A stretch of DNA of 64,000 nucleotides from Oerskovia jenensis (GCF_016907235.1 NZ_JAFBBO010000001.1:1302001-1366000), one strand, 5' to 3'; counted from the first letter of the stretch, positions 7,629-20,652 are shown. Made by a program: numbers and translations. The notes: generated by a model not told the origin, from the letters alone.

Positions 7629-8792
7629 GTGAGGATCACCCATGTGACGGACTGCTACCTGCCGCTGCTCGGCGGCATCGAGACCCAGGTGAGCCGACTC
7701 GCGGCCCAGCAGGCCGCGGCCGGCCAGCACGTCGAGGTGGTCACCACGACGCCCGCGGCGCCGGGCGAGCACGGCGTGAGCCGCGAGGTGCACGACGGCG
7801 TCACGATCCACCGCGTCGCGGCCCGGATCCCCGGTGGCTACCCCGTGCACCCGCGCGCGGCCCACCACGTGACGCGCATCCTGCGGGACGCGCGACCCGA
7901 CGTCGTGCACCTGCACATGGGCGTCCTGACGCCGTCGGTGCAGGCGTCGCTCAAGCCCGTCGCCCGCCTCGGTCTGCCCGCGGTCCTGACCGTGCACAGC
8001 GTGTGGGGCTCGGCCGAACGCTGGTTCGCCGCGCTCGACCGCGTGACGCACTGGTCACGGCTGCCGATCCTGCTGTCGGCCGTGAGCGAGCTGACCGCGG
8101 CCCCGCTGCGGCGCATCGCCGGGCCCGACGTGCCCGTCGAGATCCTGCACAACGGCCTCGACCTCGACGAGTGGGCCGTGCCGCGCGTCGAGCGCGACGC
8201 GCGCGGCGAGGGCAAGGCCGTGCACGTCGTCGCCGCGACCCGGTTCGCGCCGCGCAAGCGGGTCCTGCCCCTGCTCGAGTCGATCCGGCAGGCCGTCGAG
8301 CGCCTCCCCCACGACGCGCTGTTCGCGACGATCGCGGGCGAGGGCCCCGAGCTCGACGCGGCCCGCCGCTTCGTCAAGGAGCACGGGCTCTCGTCGACGG
8401 TCAGCCTCCCGGGGCGCCTCGGCGCGCACGAGCTCAAGCGCCTCTACTCGCGCGCCGACGTGTTCGCGGCCCCCGCGGTCCAGGAGTCGTTCGGGATCGC
8501 GGCCCTCGAGGCGCAGGCCGCGGGCCTGGTCGTCGTGACGCGCGCGGAGTCGGGCGTGGCCGAGCGCCTGACGGACGGGGTCGACGGCCTGCTCGCCGCC
8601 GACGACGCCGCGATGACCGACCAGATCGTGCGCCTCGTGGAGCAGGACGGCCTGCTCGACCGCATCGTCGCGCACAACCGCGCGGTCCGGCCGTCGAGCG
8701 GGTGGCCGAGCGTGCTGGCGGACGTCGAGAAGGCCTACGAGAAGGCGGCTGAGTACCGCGAGGAACTCGCCGCCCGTACCACGCGGGGCTGA
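7629..8792 (+). CDS. Glycosyltransferase family 4 (GT-B fold)
   Basis: A 387-residue protein beginning at GTG. The N-terminal Rossmann domain opens MRITHVTDCYLPLLGGIE, the usual GT4 acceptor-side start. HNGLDLDEW and RFAPRKRVLPLLE mark the donor domain. QESFGIAALEAQAAGL carries the conserved EX7E-type motif that binds the nucleotide-sugar donor. It transfers a sugar from a nucleotide or GDP donor, substrate unknown; mannosyl transfer in cell-envelope glycolipid is typical of actinobacterial members. The hexamer GAGAAT ends 6 nt before the GTG and no Shine-Dalgarno is seen, so the message may be leaderless. Confidence 0.9.
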   Translation: MRITHVTDCYLPLLGGIETQVSRLAAQQAAAGQHVEVVTTTPAAPGEHGVSREVHDGVTIHRVAARIPGGYPVHPRAAHHVTRILRDARPDVVHLHMGVLTPSVQASLKPVARLGLPAVLTVHSVWGSAERWFAALDRVTHWSRLPILLSAVSELTAAPLRRIAGPDVPVEILHNGLDLDEWAVPRVERDARGEGKAVHVVAATRFAPRKRVLPLLESIRQAVERLPHDALFATIAGEGPELDAARRFVKEHGLSSTVSLPGRLGAHELKRLYSRADVFAAPAVQESFGIAALEAQAAGLVVVTRAESGVAERLTDGVDGLLAADDAAMTDQIVRLVEQDGLLDRIVAHNRAVRPSSGWPSVLADVEKAYEKAAEYREELAARTTRG

Positions 8793-8796
8793 TCGC

Positions 8797-9489
8797 TCAG
8801 CCCGGGGGACGGTCGTCGAGGTCCAGGACGTGCCGACGTTCGAAGGCGACCCGGTCCCCCGCGAGCAGGCCCGTGATGCCTGCCGGGTCGTTGTCGAGCG
8901 CGCCGACCATGCGGTCACCGTCCACCTCGGTCACGAGCACCCACATGCGTTCCCCGATGCCCTCGTCGGGGAGGAACACGAGCTTGACGAGGGTGCCGGG
9001 GACCACGCCCGAGGTGTCCTCAGGGATCGGGTAGGTCTCGGGGTGCTGCGCGTTCCAGGCGACGACGTCGCGGAGCGACCACGGCTCGGGTTCCGGCCGC
9101 TGCCCGGGGCTGCCGTCCTCCGGCAGGTCCCGCAGCATCCCGTCCTGCTTGCGGTCGAGCGTGCCGTCGTCGAGCATCTGCTCCACGGTCCGGGAGGTGT
9201 ACGGCCCGAGGACGGTCCACGGACCCACCGTCTCAGCGTGCACGGCCCGGATCGCGATCTGTCCCCGGCGCAGCGGGGCCCTCGCGAGCCCGGGGTCGAG
9301 CATCAGCACGTCGTGGAAGTGCACGAGCACCGGCTGGGACTCGGGTGCCTCGACCGCCGAGACATACGTCCAGCCATCCGCCCACCGCAGGACCCTGGTC
9401 ACGGGCTGGCCCTGCTCCAGGACCTCGACGCTCGAGACCACGAGCTCGTCGAGCGCGGGCACCTGCGCGCGCCGGGAGCGGCCGAACAT
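8797..9489 (-). CDS. DUF2314-like uncharacterised protein
   Basis: A 230-residue soluble protein. ATG at 9489 is chosen because GGGGA lies 6 nt upstream; a TTG three bases earlier is the alternative. The C-terminal ~60 residues (GERMWVLVTEVDGDRMVGAL, then a GD-V-F pattern) resemble DUF2314, a small beta-rich domain of unknown role. The central part (about 65-150) has no motif I recognise. It ends 4 bp from the convergent glycosyltransferase and has no obvious operon partner. No function can be assigned. Confidence 0.72.
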   Translation of the reverse strand: MFGRSRRAQVPALDELVVSSVEVLEQGQPVTRVLRWADGWTYVSAVEAPESQPVLVHFHDVLMLDPGLARAPLRRGQIAIRAVHAETVGPWTVLGPYTSRTVEQMLDDGTLDRKQDGMLRDLPEDGSPGQRPEPEPWSLRDVVAWNAQHPETYPIPEDTSGVVPGTLVKLVFLPDEGIGERMWVLVTEVDGDRMVGALDNDPAGITGLLAGDRVAFERRHVLDLDDRPPG

Positions 9490-9632
9490 CAACTTTCCCC
9501 GGAGAAGCAGGGGCGAGCAGCACGGCGTTCCATGACGGGAAGGTACCGCAGAGCCGCCGAGGCCGTCCGCAGGCGGTGCGCTCCGCCGTCGGGCCTGCGG
9601 GTGCGGCCCGACCCCGCACCACCCCGAACGCC

Positions 9633-9676
9633 GACGGGCCGGCCCCCGCAGATCGCTCTGCGGGGGCCGGCCCGTC
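9633..9676 (-). terminator. guaA terminator hairpin
   Basis: Perfect 20-bp arms (9633-9652 and 9657-9676) with a TCGC loop lie 16 bp after the guaA stop. Confidence 0.8.
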
Positions 9677-9691
9677 TGGCTCAGCGGGAGG

Positions 9692-11269
9692 TCACTCCCA
9701 CTCGATGGTGCCCGGCGGCTTGCTCGTCACGTCGAGCACGACACGGTTGACGTCCTTGACCTCGTTCGTGATGCGCGTCGAGATGATCGCGAGGACGTCG
9801 TACGGCAGACGGGTCCAGTCCGCGGTCATGGCGTCCTCCGAGGAGACGGGGCGCAGCACGATCGGGTGACCGTAGGTGCGGCCGTCGCCCTGGACGCCGA
9901 CCGAGCGGACGTCGGCCAGGAGCACCACGGGGCACTGCCAGATCTCGTCGTCCAGCCCGGCCTTCGTGAGCTCCTCGCGCGCGATCGCGTCCGCTGCGCG
10001 CAGGATCTCCAGGCGCTCGGCCGTGACCTCGCCGACGATGCGGATGCCGAGCCCGGGGCCGGGGAACGGCTGACGGGCCACGATGACCTCGGGCACGCCG
10101 AGCTCGCGGCCCACGGCGCGGACCTCGTCCTTGAACAGGGCCCGCAGCGGCTCGACGAGCGAGAACTGCAGGTCGTCGGGCAGGCCGCCCACGTTGTGGT
10201 GGCTCTTGATGTTCGCGGTGCCCTCGCCGCCGCCGGACTCGACGACGTCCGGGTACAGGGTGCCCTGCACGAGGAACTTGACCTCACCACCGTGCTCGCC
10301 CGCGTCCGCGACGATGTCGCGCGCCGCCTGCTCGAACGCGCGGATGAACTCGCGGCCGATGATCTTGCGCTTGGTCTCCGGGTCCGAGTGGCCCGCGAGC
10401 GCCGAGAGGAAGCGCTGCTTCTCGTCCATGACGACGAGCTTGACGCCCGTGGCCGCGACGAAGTCGCGCTCGACCTGCTCGACCTCGCCCGCGCGCAGCA
10501 GGCCGTGGTCGACGAACACGCACGTGAGCTGGTCGCCCACGGCCTGCTGGACGAGTGCCGCGGCGACAGAGGAGTCGACGCCGCCGGACAGGCCGCAGAT
10601 GACGCGGGAGTCCCCGACCTGCTCGCGGATGAGCGCGATCTGGTCGGCGATGACGTTGCCCGGGGTCCAGTCGCCGGCGAGGCCGGCGCCCTGGTAGAGG
10701 AAGTTCTCGAGGGCCTTCTGGCCCAGCGGGGAGTGCTTGACCTCGGGGTGCCACTGCACGCCGTAGAGGCGGCGGCCCGTGTCCTCGAAGGCCGCGACCG
10801 GGGAGCCGGCCGAGGTCGCGAGGACCTCGAAGCCCTCGGGGGCCGCGTGCACGGCGTCGCCGTGGCTCATCCAGGCGGTCTGCTGGTCGGGCGAGCCCGC
10901 GAGGAGGGCACCGGCCTGGCAGACCTCGACGGCCGTGCCGCCGTACTCGCTGAGGCCGGTCTGCGCGACCGTCCCACCGAGCGCCTTGGCCATGGCCTGG
11001 AAGCCGTAGCAGATGCCCAGGACGGGCACGCCGGCCTCGAACAGCGCGGGGTCCACGAAGGGCGCGCCCTGCGCGTACACGGACGACGGACCGCCGGACA
11101 GGATGATCGCTGCCGGGTCCTTGGCGAGCATCTGCTCGACGGTGAAGGTGTGAGGGACGATCTCCGAGTACACCTTGGCCTCACGCACGCGACGCGCGAT
11201 CAGCTGGGCGTACTGTGCGCCGAAGTCGACGACCAATACGGGCCGGGGGGCTGAGGGGGTGGGTGTCAC
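9692..11269 (-). CDS. guaA: GMP synthase (glutamine-hydrolysing)
   Basis: A 525-residue enzyme converting XMP, ATP and glutamine to GMP. The N-terminal class I glutamine amidotransferase domain starts [20 protein letters not shown] and carries the nucleophile context GICYGFQAM and the histidine in QWHPEV. The ATP-pyrophosphatase domain has the P-loop [17 protein letters not shown]. The dimerisation domain ends [11 protein letters not shown], the conserved GuaA C-terminus. GTG at 11269 is chosen because TATCCT ends exactly 6 nt upstream and no Shine-Dalgarno is present; an adjacent GTG at 11272 is possible. Expected partners guaB and guaB3 are 23-30 kb away in this window. Confidence 0.97.
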   Translation of the reverse strand: MTPTPSAPRPVLVVDFGAQYAQLIARRVREAKVYSEIVPHTFTVEQMLAKDPAAIILSGGPSSVYAQGAPFVDPALFEAGVPVLGICYGFQAMAKALGGTVAQTGLSEYGGTAVEVCQAGALLAGSPDQQTAWMSHGDAVHAAPEGFEVLATSAGSPVAAFEDTGRRLYGVQWHPEVKHSPLGQKALENFLYQGAGLAGDWTPGNVIADQIALIREQVGDSRVICGLSGGVDSSVAAALVQQAVGDQLTCVFVDHGLLRAGEVEQVERDFVAATGVKLVVMDEKQRFLSALAGHSDPETKRKIIGREFIRAFEQAARDIVADAGEHGGEVKFLVQGTLYPDVVESGGGEGTANIKSHHNVGGLPDDLQFSLVEPLRALFKDEVRAVGRELGVPEVIVARQPFPGPGLGIRIVGEVTAERLEILRAADAIAREELTKAGLDDEIWQCPVVLLADVRSVGVQGDGRTYGHPIVLRPVSSEDAMTADWTRLPYDVLAIISTRITNEVKDVNRVVLDVTSKPPGTIEWE

Positions 11270-11275
11270 CACCTC

Positions 11276-11281
11276 AGGATA
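11276..11281 (-). promoter_or_regulatory. guaA -10 element (leaderless)
   Basis: On the minus strand TATCCT is followed by 6 nt and then GTG. Confidence 0.6.
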
Positions 11282-11342
11282 GTTGGCCCGGCGCCTATCC
11301 CCGGCATCGGTCCAGCACGTGCGACGGGGATCACTGCGCGCG

Positions 11343-12074
11343 TCAGGCGGGCAGCCGCTCGCGCAGCCCGCGCGCGGCCCGCTCGGGGTCGGTGGCACCC
11401 GTGATCGCGCGGACCACGACGATGCGCTCGGCCCCCGCGTCGAGCACCTGGTCGAGCCTGTCGGCGTCGATGCCGCCGATCGCGAACCACGGCGTCGTCG
11501 GCCGGGTCTCCGCGACCTGCCGCAGCAGGTCGAGCCCGACGGCGTCGCGCCCCGGCTTGGTCGGCGTCGCCCAGAGCGGTCCCACGCAGAAGTAGTCGAC
11601 CTCGGGATCCGCCTCGGCGGCCGTGGCCTGGGCGAGCGAGTGCGTCGAGCGGCCCAGCAGCGGGCCCGCACCCAGGAGCGACCGCACCGCGGGCACGGGC
11701 AGGTCGCCCTGACCCATGTGCACCACCGGGGCTCCCGTCAGGAGGGCGACATCGGCCCGGTCGTTGACCGCCCACAGCGCCCCGTGCTCGGTCGCGACGC
11801 GCGCGACGACCTCCTGCAGCTCGAGCTCGCGCGCGACGTCGAGACCCTTGTCGCGGAGCTGGACCACGTCGACCCCGCCCGCGAGCGCCGCGTGCAGGAA
11901 GTCCTCGAGGTCGCCGCGCTCCTCGCGCGCGTCGGTGCACAGGTACAGCCGGGCCGCGCGCAGACGCTCGACCGCGGCCTGGCGGGTCACGTGGGTGGCG
12001 TCGCGGACGTCGGAGAGGTGGCGGGGCGCGGGGTGCGGTCGGCGCTCGGCGTCGCCGGTCGGGGCGGTGGTCAC
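11343..12074 (-). CDS. thiE: Thiamine-phosphate synthase
   Basis: A 243-residue TIM-barrel enzyme joining HMP pyrophosphate and thiazole phosphate to thiamine phosphate. Diagnostic motifs are [55 protein letters not shown] and [18 protein letters not shown]. The GTG start is set by TATCCT ending 7 nt upstream. About 30 N-terminal residues precede the usual ThiE start. It is divergent from thiO and lies outside the riboswitch-controlled transcript. Confidence 0.95.
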   Translation of the reverse strand: MTTAPTGDAERRPHPAPRHLSDVRDATHVTRQAAVERLRAARLYLCTDAREERGDLEDFLHAALAGGVDVVQLRDKGLDVARELELQEVVARVATEHGALWAVNDRADVALLTGAPVVHMGQGDLPVPAVRSLLGAGPLLGRSTHSLAQATAAEADPEVDYFCVGPLWATPTKPGRDAVGLDLLRQVAETRPTTPWFAIGGIDADRLDQVLDAGAERIVVVRAITGATDPERAARGLRERLPA

Positions 12075-12081
12075 GGCGCCC

Positions 12082-12087
12082 AGGATA
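12082..12087 (-). promoter_or_regulatory. thiE -10 element (leaderless)
   Basis: TATCCT on the minus strand, 7 nt before the GTG start. Confidence 0.55.
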
Positions 12088-12158
12088 GGCACGGCCCGTG
12101 CGGCGCGCGGTCGTGGCGCACCTCGTGGTCGCTCCGCGGCCCGACCCCGGCCGCGTTG

Positions 12159-12164
12159 TAGGGT
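12159..12164 (+). promoter_or_regulatory. -10 element of the thiO-thiS-thiG transcript
   Basis: TAGGGT places transcription start near 12171, at the 5' edge of the TPP riboswitch. No good -35 is visible. Confidence 0.5.
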
Positions 12165-12170
12165 GGCCGC

Positions 12171-12252
12171 GAAGCACGGGAGCCCCGCACGGGGCTGAGA
12201 GGGCGAGAGCCGACCGTCGAACCTGATCTGGGTCATGCCAGCGAAGGGAGCG
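12171..12252 (+). ncRNA. TPP (THI element) riboswitch
   Basis: The thi box is present in order: CACGGGAG, a short GC stem, GGGGCTGAGAGGG, then ACCTGATCTGGGTCATGCC and GCGAAGGGAG. These are the conserved P2-P3 pyrimidine-sensor and P4-P5 pyrophosphate-sensor segments. The 3' conserved GAAGGGAG also forms the Shine-Dalgarno of thiO (GGAG, 7 nt before the ATG), so TPP binding probably blocks translation initiation. No separate terminator is seen before thiO. Confidence 0.95.
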
Positions 12253-12257
12253 AGCGC

Positions 12258-13595
12258 ATGAGCGCAGCCCTGTCCACCGATCGTCCTGCCGCCCCCGCGC
12301 GCCCACCGGGGCGCGGCGAGAGCCCGGGGCACGCGGCGCCGTCGGGCCGCGCGAGCGAGAGAAGCCGTCCGGCGAGCGCCGACGACGAGCCCGAGGACGC
12401 CACGGACGTCCTCGTGGTGGGCGGGGGCGTCATCGGGCTCACCGCGGCGTGGCGGGCCTCGCGTGCCGGCCTGCGTGTGACCGTCCTGGACCCCTCCCCG
12501 GGGGACGGCGCGACGCATGCCGCGGCCGGGATGCTCGCGCCCGTGACCGAGGCCGACTTCGGCGAGGAGGCCGCGCTGCGCCTGGGTGCCGACTCCGCGG
12601 CGCGCTGGCCCGCGTTCGCGGCCGAGCTCGAGGCCGACTCGGGACTCGACGTGGGGCTGCGGGCCACGGGCACGCTCACCCTGGCCTACGACGGCGACGA
12701 CCTGACCCTCGGGCGGCGCGTGCGCGCGCTGCAGGAGGAGTGGGGGCTCGACTCGACCGAGATCTCGGTCGCGGCCGCCCGGGAGCGCGAGCCGCTCGTG
12801 GGACAGCGGGTCGCCGGGGCGTTCTGGGCACCGGGTGACCACCAGGTCGACCCGCGGGCCGTGCACCGCGCCCTGACCTCCGCCCTCGCACGCGACCCGC
12901 GCGCCGCCGTCGTGCGCCGCCGGGCCGGCCGGCTGCTGCGGGCCGCCGGTCCCAGCGCACCGGGACCCGGCTCCCCCGTGACGGGCGCGCTCGACGACGC
13001 GGGCGTCGAGCACCGCGCCGGGACCGTGGTCCTCGCGGCCGGGGCCGACTCGGGGAGCCTGCTCGCGGGCGTCCCCGAGGTGCGCGCCCCGACCCGTCCG
13101 GTGAAAGGGCAGACGCTGCGGCTCGACGCCCCGCCCTGGTTCACGCTCGACCACGTGGTGCGCGGGATCGTGCAAGGGCGTCCGGTGTACGTCGTACCCC
13201 GTACGCCCGGGCCGGACGGGCACCGCGAGGTCGTGGTCGGCGCGACGAGCGAGGAGCATCCCGACGACCGGCGTGCGACCGCGGGCGGTGTCTTCGCGCT
13301 CCTGCGCGACGCGCGCGCGCTCCTGCCCGGCCTCGACGAGCTGGCCCTGGTCGAGGTCACCCCTCGCGTGCGCCCGGGCACGCCCGACAACCTGCCGTTC
13401 CTGGGGCCCACCACCGTCCCCGGCCTGGTCCTCGCGACGGGCCACTACCGCAACGGGGTCCTGCTCGCCCCGGTCACGGGGGCCGCGGTCGACGCACTCC
13501 TGGCCGGGGCCCCGTTGCCCCCCACGGTCGCGGCGATCGACCCGATGCGCTTCTCCCCCGCCCCCGCTCCTGCCCCGTCGAGCTCCTCGAGATAG
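12258..13595 (+). CDS. thiO: Glycine oxidase ThiO
   Basis: A 445-residue FAD-dependent amine oxidase supplying dehydroglycine for thiazole synthesis. The N-terminal ~48 residues are a disordered Pro/Ala/Ser extension. The FAD-binding motif is [15 protein letters not shown] at about 50-64, followed by [13 protein letters not shown], typical of ThiO, and a C-terminal [11 protein letters not shown] that closes over FAD. It is first in the thiO-thiS-thiG operon under the TPP riboswitch, whose 3' end carries its ribosome site. The hydroxymethylpyrimidine genes thiC and thiD are not in the window. Confidence 0.95.
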   Translation: MSAALSTDRPAAPARPPGRGESPGHAAPSGRASERSRPASADDEPEDATDVLVVGGGVIGLTAAWRASRAGLRVTVLDPSPGDGATHAAAGMLAPVTEADFGEEAALRLGADSAARWPAFAAELEADSGLDVGLRATGTLTLAYDGDDLTLGRRVRALQEEWGLDSTEISVAAAREREPLVGQRVAGAFWAPGDHQVDPRAVHRALTSALARDPRAAVVRRRAGRLLRAAGPSAPGPGSPVTGALDDAGVEHRAGTVVLAAGADSGSLLAGVPEVRAPTRPVKGQTLRLDAPPWFTLDHVVRGIVQGRPVYVVPRTPGPDGHREVVVGATSEEHPDDRRATAGGVFALLRDARALLPGLDELALVEVTPRVRPGTPDNLPFLGPTTVPGLVLATGHYRNGVLLAPVTGAAVDALLAGAPLPPTVAAIDPMRFSPAPAPAPSSSSR

Positions 13596-13631
13596 AGGGC
13601 TCGCGTCGAGCGAGAGCGTCCGAGCCCTCTA
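13593..13631 (+). other. Hairpin between thiO and thiS
   Basis: 11-bp arms 13593-13603 and 13621-13631 pair perfectly; the left arm includes the thiO stop codon. It could attenuate the operon or protect mRNA ends. Related GGTAGAGG words recur near 13650 and downstream of thiG. Confidence 0.45.
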
Positions 13632-13680
13632 CCCCGACGACATCCCTCTACCTCGTCACCCCTACCTCCCGGAGGACCCC

Positions 13681-14797
<1,117 letters not shown>

Positions 14798-14804
14798 CCA
14801 GTTC

Positions 14805-14876
14805 GCCGAGGTAGAGGCTTCTCGTCGAGGCAGAGGCTTCCGGCCCTCTCCCTCGACGGCAGGCCTCTCCCTCGGC
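14805..14876. terminator. Nested hairpins between thiG and moeZ
   Basis: Outer arms 14805-14820 and 14861-14876 and inner arms 14823-14837 and 14843-14858 each pair with about one mismatch. All four arms carry the word GAGG(G/T/C)AGAGG or its complement. The position between convergent genes fits a bidirectional terminator. Confidence 0.6.
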
Positions 14877-14882
14877 AGACGG

Positions 14883-16334
14883 TCAGTACGTCGGGCGTCC
14901 CGGCTCGACGTCCCGCACCCACGCCAGGATCCCGCCCTCGACGTTGCGCGCGTCCACGCCCGCGGTCCGGGCCAGGGCCGCGACCCGGTCGGACCGGCCT
15001 CCGACCTTGCACAGCACCGCCACGGTCCGGTCGCGCGGAAGGTCCGCGAGCGCCGCAGCCGCGCCGGGCCCCGCGTAGACCCCGCTCGGGACGACGAGCG
15101 CGCCGTCGATCGCGACGATCTGCGTCTCCCAGTCCTCGCGCACGTCGAGCAGCAGCACCTCGTCGTGGGGGTCGGCGAGGCGCGCGGCGAGCTCCCGGGC
15201 CGTCAGGCTCGTGGGCGCTACCGCGACGGGGTGGGTCCCCGGCGACGTCAGGCCGTCGCCCGCTCGCTCGCTCGTCGAGGTGCTGCCCGACGGCGCCGCT
15301 CCCGTCCCCGGGACCGGCCCGCCCGCCGCGTCGCTCGTGGCAGGCTCGGGGCGTCCGCGCGCAGCGGCTGCCCCCGCCCCGCCCGGCTCCCCCGCCACCC
15401 GGGCGAGGTCGACCGCGAGGCGAGCGTCCGCCGTCGGGCCGGAGAAGAGACCCGACCCGGAGGAGACGGCCGCCGCCGCCCCGGCCCCCGCCGGGGCGAC
15501 CCCGCAGAACGCCTCGTAGGCGTGGTCCCCTGCCAGGAGCTGGGTCACGGGGACGCGGGCCGGGTCGGCGCGGATCGTGAGGTGGCGCCACGTGAGCTCG
15601 AGCGAGTCGTAGACCGCGAGACGGCCCAGGAGCGTGCGGCCGGCCCCCGTGATCAGCTTGATCGCCTCGGTCGCCATGACCGAGCCGACCGTCCCGCACA
15701 TGGCACCCAGGACGCCGCCCGTCGCGCAGTCGGGCACCGTGCCGGGCGGCGGCGGCTCGGGGAAGACGTCACGGTAGACGACGCCCTCCCCGACCGGAGG
15801 CGCCGACCAGAAGACGCTGACCTGGCCCTGGAAGCGGAAGATCGAGCCCCACACGCACGGGATGCCCGCGATCTCGGCGGCATCGCCCACGAGGTAGCGG
15901 GTCGCGAAGTTGTCGGTCCCGTCCAGGACGACGTCGTAGCCGTCCAGGACGTCCAGGACGTTGCCCGCGTCGAGACGCTGCTCGTGCACCCGGACGCTCA
16001 CGTGCGGGTTGACCTCGGCGATCGCGTCCCGCGCGGAGGCGACCTTGGGCCGCCCCACGTCCGATCCGCCGTGGATCACCTGGCGCTGGAGGTTGGAGAC
16101 CTCGACGCGGTCGTCGTCGACGATGCCGATCGTCCCGACGCCGGCCGCCGCGAGGTAGAGCAGCGCCGGGCTGCCCAGCCCGCCCGCGCCCACGACCAGC
16201 ACGCGCGCGGCACGCAGCCGCTGCTGCCCCTCGACCCCGATCCCCGGCAGGGCCAGGTGCCGCGAGTAGCGGGCCAGCTCCTCAGGGCCGAGCGGCTCGG
16301 TCGAGGGAGCGACCAGCGGCGGCAGCGAGGTCAT
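14883..16334 (-). CDS. moeZ: MoeZ-type adenylyltransferase/sulfurtransferase
   Basis: A 483-residue fusion of a ThiF/MoeB-type E1-like domain (about 15-265) and a rhodanese domain (about 385-483). ATP-binding VLVVGAGGLGSPALLYLAAA and the nucleotide Asp in IVDDDRVEVSNLQRQVIH are present. As in mycobacterial MoeZ, the MoeB zinc pair is absent (VVYRDVFPEPPPPG where MoeB has CYRC). The rhodanese loop has Cys in AVLCKVGGRSD. It adenylates and sulfurates small carriers such as ThiS, MoaD or CysO. A Gly/Ala/Ser-rich linker of ~110 residues joins the domains, much longer than usual. The ATG overlaps the DUF3817 stop. Confidence 0.93.
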   Translation of the reverse strand: MTSLPPLVAPSTEPLGPEELARYSRHLALPGIGVEGQQRLRAARVLVVGAGGLGSPALLYLAAAGVGTIGIVDDDRVEVSNLQRQVIHGGSDVGRPKVASARDAIAEVNPHVSVRVHEQRLDAGNVLDVLDGYDVVLDGTDNFATRYLVGDAAEIAGIPCVWGSIFRFQGQVSVFWSAPPVGEGVVYRDVFPEPPPPGTVPDCATGGVLGAMCGTVGSVMATEAIKLITGAGRTLLGRLAVYDSLELTWRHLTIRADPARVPVTQLLAGDHAYEAFCGVAPAGAGAAAAVSSGSGLFSGPTADARLAVDLARVAGEPGGAGAAAARGRPEPATSDAAGGPVPGTGAAPSGSTSTSERAGDGLTSPGTHPVAVAPTSLTARELAARLADPHDEVLLLDVREDWETQIVAIDGALVVPSGVYAGPGAAAALADLPRDRTVAVLCKVGGRSDRVAALARTAGVDARNVEGGILAWVRDVEPGRPTY

Positions 16335-16768
16335 CGCGCGTACTGGGCGACGAGGGCGTCGAGCTTGGCCTCGGCCTCGCGGTGGACCTTCTTCTCCAGG
16401 ATGAACGACATGACGGGCACGACGCCCGCGAAGACCATGGTGGCCAGACGGCCCCAGCTCCAGCGCATCTTGGACCACAGGTCCAGGACCGTCACGAGGT
16501 AGACCACGTAGACCCAGCCGTGCGCGAACGGGATCCAGCCCACGAAGCGCATCACGCCGTCGACGTCGACGAACTGGCCGACGCCGTACTTGACGATCAT
16601 CTCGACGCACAGGATCAGGAGCATCACACCGGTGATGAGGGCCATCACGCGGTAGCGCTGGAGCGCGCCGCGGGCCTTGCGGACGGCGCGGTCCACGACC
16701 TCCTGCGACGGGGCGTCCGCCACGGCGTCGGAGGTCTTCTGCGAGCCGGCGGGGTCGGGCGTGGTCAT
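16331..16768 (-). CDS. DUF3817 membrane protein
   Basis: A 145-residue inner-membrane protein with three predicted membrane segments (about residues 41-62, 78-96 and 107-124). HGWVYVVYLVTVLDLW and the surrounding spacing fit DUF3817, small actinobacterial membrane proteins of unknown role sometimes labelled YdgH- or YdzA-related. It is translationally coupled to moeZ (4-bp overlap). Divergent from the ABC exporter genes across 64 bp. Function unknown. Confidence 0.85.
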   Translation of the reverse strand: MTTPDPAGSQKTSDAVADAPSQEVVDRAVRKARGALQRYRVMALITGVMLLILCVEMIVKYGVGQFVDVDGVMRFVGWIPFAHGWVYVVYLVTVLDLWSKMRWSWGRLATMVFAGVVPVMSFILEKKVHREAEAKLDALVAQYAR

Positions 16769-16832
16769 GGGAAGGTTTCCTTACGCTGAGCGAAAATCCG
16801 TGGCCCGGTGTCGGTGGCCACACCTAATGTTA

Positions 16833-18694
<1,862 letters not shown>

Positions 18695-18698
<4 letters not shown>

Positions 18699-20428
18699 AG
18701 CTCCCCATCGCCGACGCCTCCCAGGTCCGCCAGCACACCGCCTACCTCGTCCGTGAGCACCGACGGCCGCTCATCGGGCTCGCGGTCCTGCACACCGTCG
18801 CGGCGATCGCCGGGCTCGCGGGCCCGTGGATCCTGGGGCGGCTCGTCGACGCGGTCGCCCAGGGCACCACGTCGGCCTACGTGAACCAGGTCATCGCGAT
18901 CGGCGTGGCCGCGGTGCTCGTCCAGGCCGTGCTCATCCGCTACGCCCAGAAGTCGTCGATGATCTTCGGGGAGACGGTCTTCGCCGAGCTGCGCGAGGAC
19001 TTCCTGGAGACGGTCACGACGCTGCCGCTGTCGACCGTCGAGCGGGCCGGCACGGGCGACCTCGTGGCGCGCACGACCAACGACGTCAACCGTATCCAGC
19101 ACGCCGTGCGCTTCGGGGTGCCCCGTCTCATCGTCGCGGTCGTCACGATCGCACTCACGGTCGTCGCGAGCATGCTGACCTCGCCGCTCGTGGCCGTGTC
19201 GCTGTTCGTGGGGGTCCCGCTGCTGGTCGTCGTCTCGCGCTGGTACCTGCGCCGGGCCTCGCCCGGCTACCAGCGTGAGTCCGCCGCCTACGCCGCGCTC
19301 AACGGCACCATCACCGAGTCCGTCGAGGGGGCCCGGACGGTCGACGCGCTGCGCCTGGGTGCCCGTCGCCGGGGCCGTGTCGAGGCGGACCTGCGCGAGG
19401 CGTTCGCGGCCGAGAAGTACACGCTGAACCTGCGCACCGTCCTGTTCCCCGCGGTCGACCTCACGTTCGTCCTCGCGCCCGTCGCGGTCATCGTGTGGGG
19501 CGGCTACCTGCTCTCGACGGGGCACGCGACGATCGGCGCCGTGACGACCATCGCCATGTACGCGTTCCAGCTCGCGGGCCCGGTGTGGGAGCTCATCTTC
19601 TGGCTCGACGAGATCCAGGTCGCCGCGACCTCGCTCGCCCGGATCGTGGGCGTCAAGCTCGTCGAGGGCGACCGCGAGGCCGGGGACGAGGTGCCCTCCG
19701 ACGAGCACGTCGTGGCGAGGGACGTCGAGTACGCGTACCGCGAGGGGCACAACGTGCTGCACGGGATCGACCTCGACCTCGCGGTGGGCGAGCGCCTCGC
19801 GGTCGTCGGCCCGTCCGGCGCGGGCAAGTCGACGCTCGGGCGCATGCTCGCCGGCATCCACCCGCCCACGGGCGGGTCGGTCACGGTCGGCGGTGTCGAG
19901 CTGGTCGACCTCCCGCTCGACGACCTGCGCCGTCACGTCGCCCTGGTCACGCAGGAGCACCACGTGTTCGTCGGCTCGCTCGCGGACAACCTCCGCCTGG
20001 CCGACGAGCACGCCGACGACGACGCGCTGCGCGCCGCGCTGACCGCGGTCGACGCCCGGGACTGGGTCGAGGCGCTGCCCGACGGGCTCGCGACCGAGGT
20101 CGGCTCGGGTGGGCACGTGCTCACGCCTGCGCAGGCCCAGCAGGTCGCCCTCGCGCGGCTCGTGCTGCTCGACCCGCACACCCTGATCCTCGACGAGGCG
20201 ACGTCCCTCCTGGACCCGCGCGCGGCCCGGCACCTCGAGCGTTCGCTCAACGCGGTCCTCGAGGGACGCACGGTCGTCGCGATCGCGCACCGCCTGCACA
20301 CCGCGCACGACGCCGACCGGGTCGCCGTCGTGGACGGCGGGCGCATCACCGAGATCGGGCCGCACGACGAGCTGGTCGCGGCGGGCGGGGACTACGCGCG
20401 CCTGTGGAGCTCCTGGCAGCAGGAGTAG
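18695..20428 (+). CDS. ABC exporter half-transporter, catalytic partner
   Basis: A 577-residue permease-ATPase whose ATG overlaps the previous stop (ATGA). Six membrane helices lie in about residues 20-310. The nucleotide-binding domain has a consensus Walker A VGPSGAGKSTLGRML (about 371), Q-loop VTQEHHVFVGSL, Walker B LILDEATSLLD and switch His in AIAHRLH. Its signature is degenerate, LTPAQAQQVALAR (about 475), where LSGGQ is expected. This is complementary to the upstream partner, so the heterodimer has one competent ATP site made from this Walker A/B and the partner's LSGGQ. Confidence 0.93.
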
Positions 20429-20450
20429 CCCGTCCCCTCGCGGGGGACCA

Positions 20451-20485
20451 TTCAGGGCGTGGCCGGACACCGGCCACGCCCTGAA
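20451..20485 (+). terminator. Terminator of the ABC exporter operon
   Basis: Perfect 16-bp arms (20451-20466 and 20470-20485) with an ACA loop lie 22 bp after the stop. A smaller stem (GTCCC / GGGAC, 20432-20448) precedes it. Confidence 0.75.
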
Positions 20486-20652
20486 CGCTGTCCCGCGACG
20501 CCCTGACCTGCCGGTACGCTCGCGCCGTCCCGACGTGTCCCGGCGCAGCCCGACGACCCGCCGGGACGACGAGGTCCTCGGCACACACCCGGATGCACAG
20601 CAGACATGACGCCCTGCTTCCAGGCATTCCCCAGGAAGAGCCCTCAGGATTG

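Noticed and set aside
11343-13445. 700-residue extension of ThiE
   Set aside because: The family start and the -10/GTG spacing put the start at 12074; the extension is antisense to thiO.
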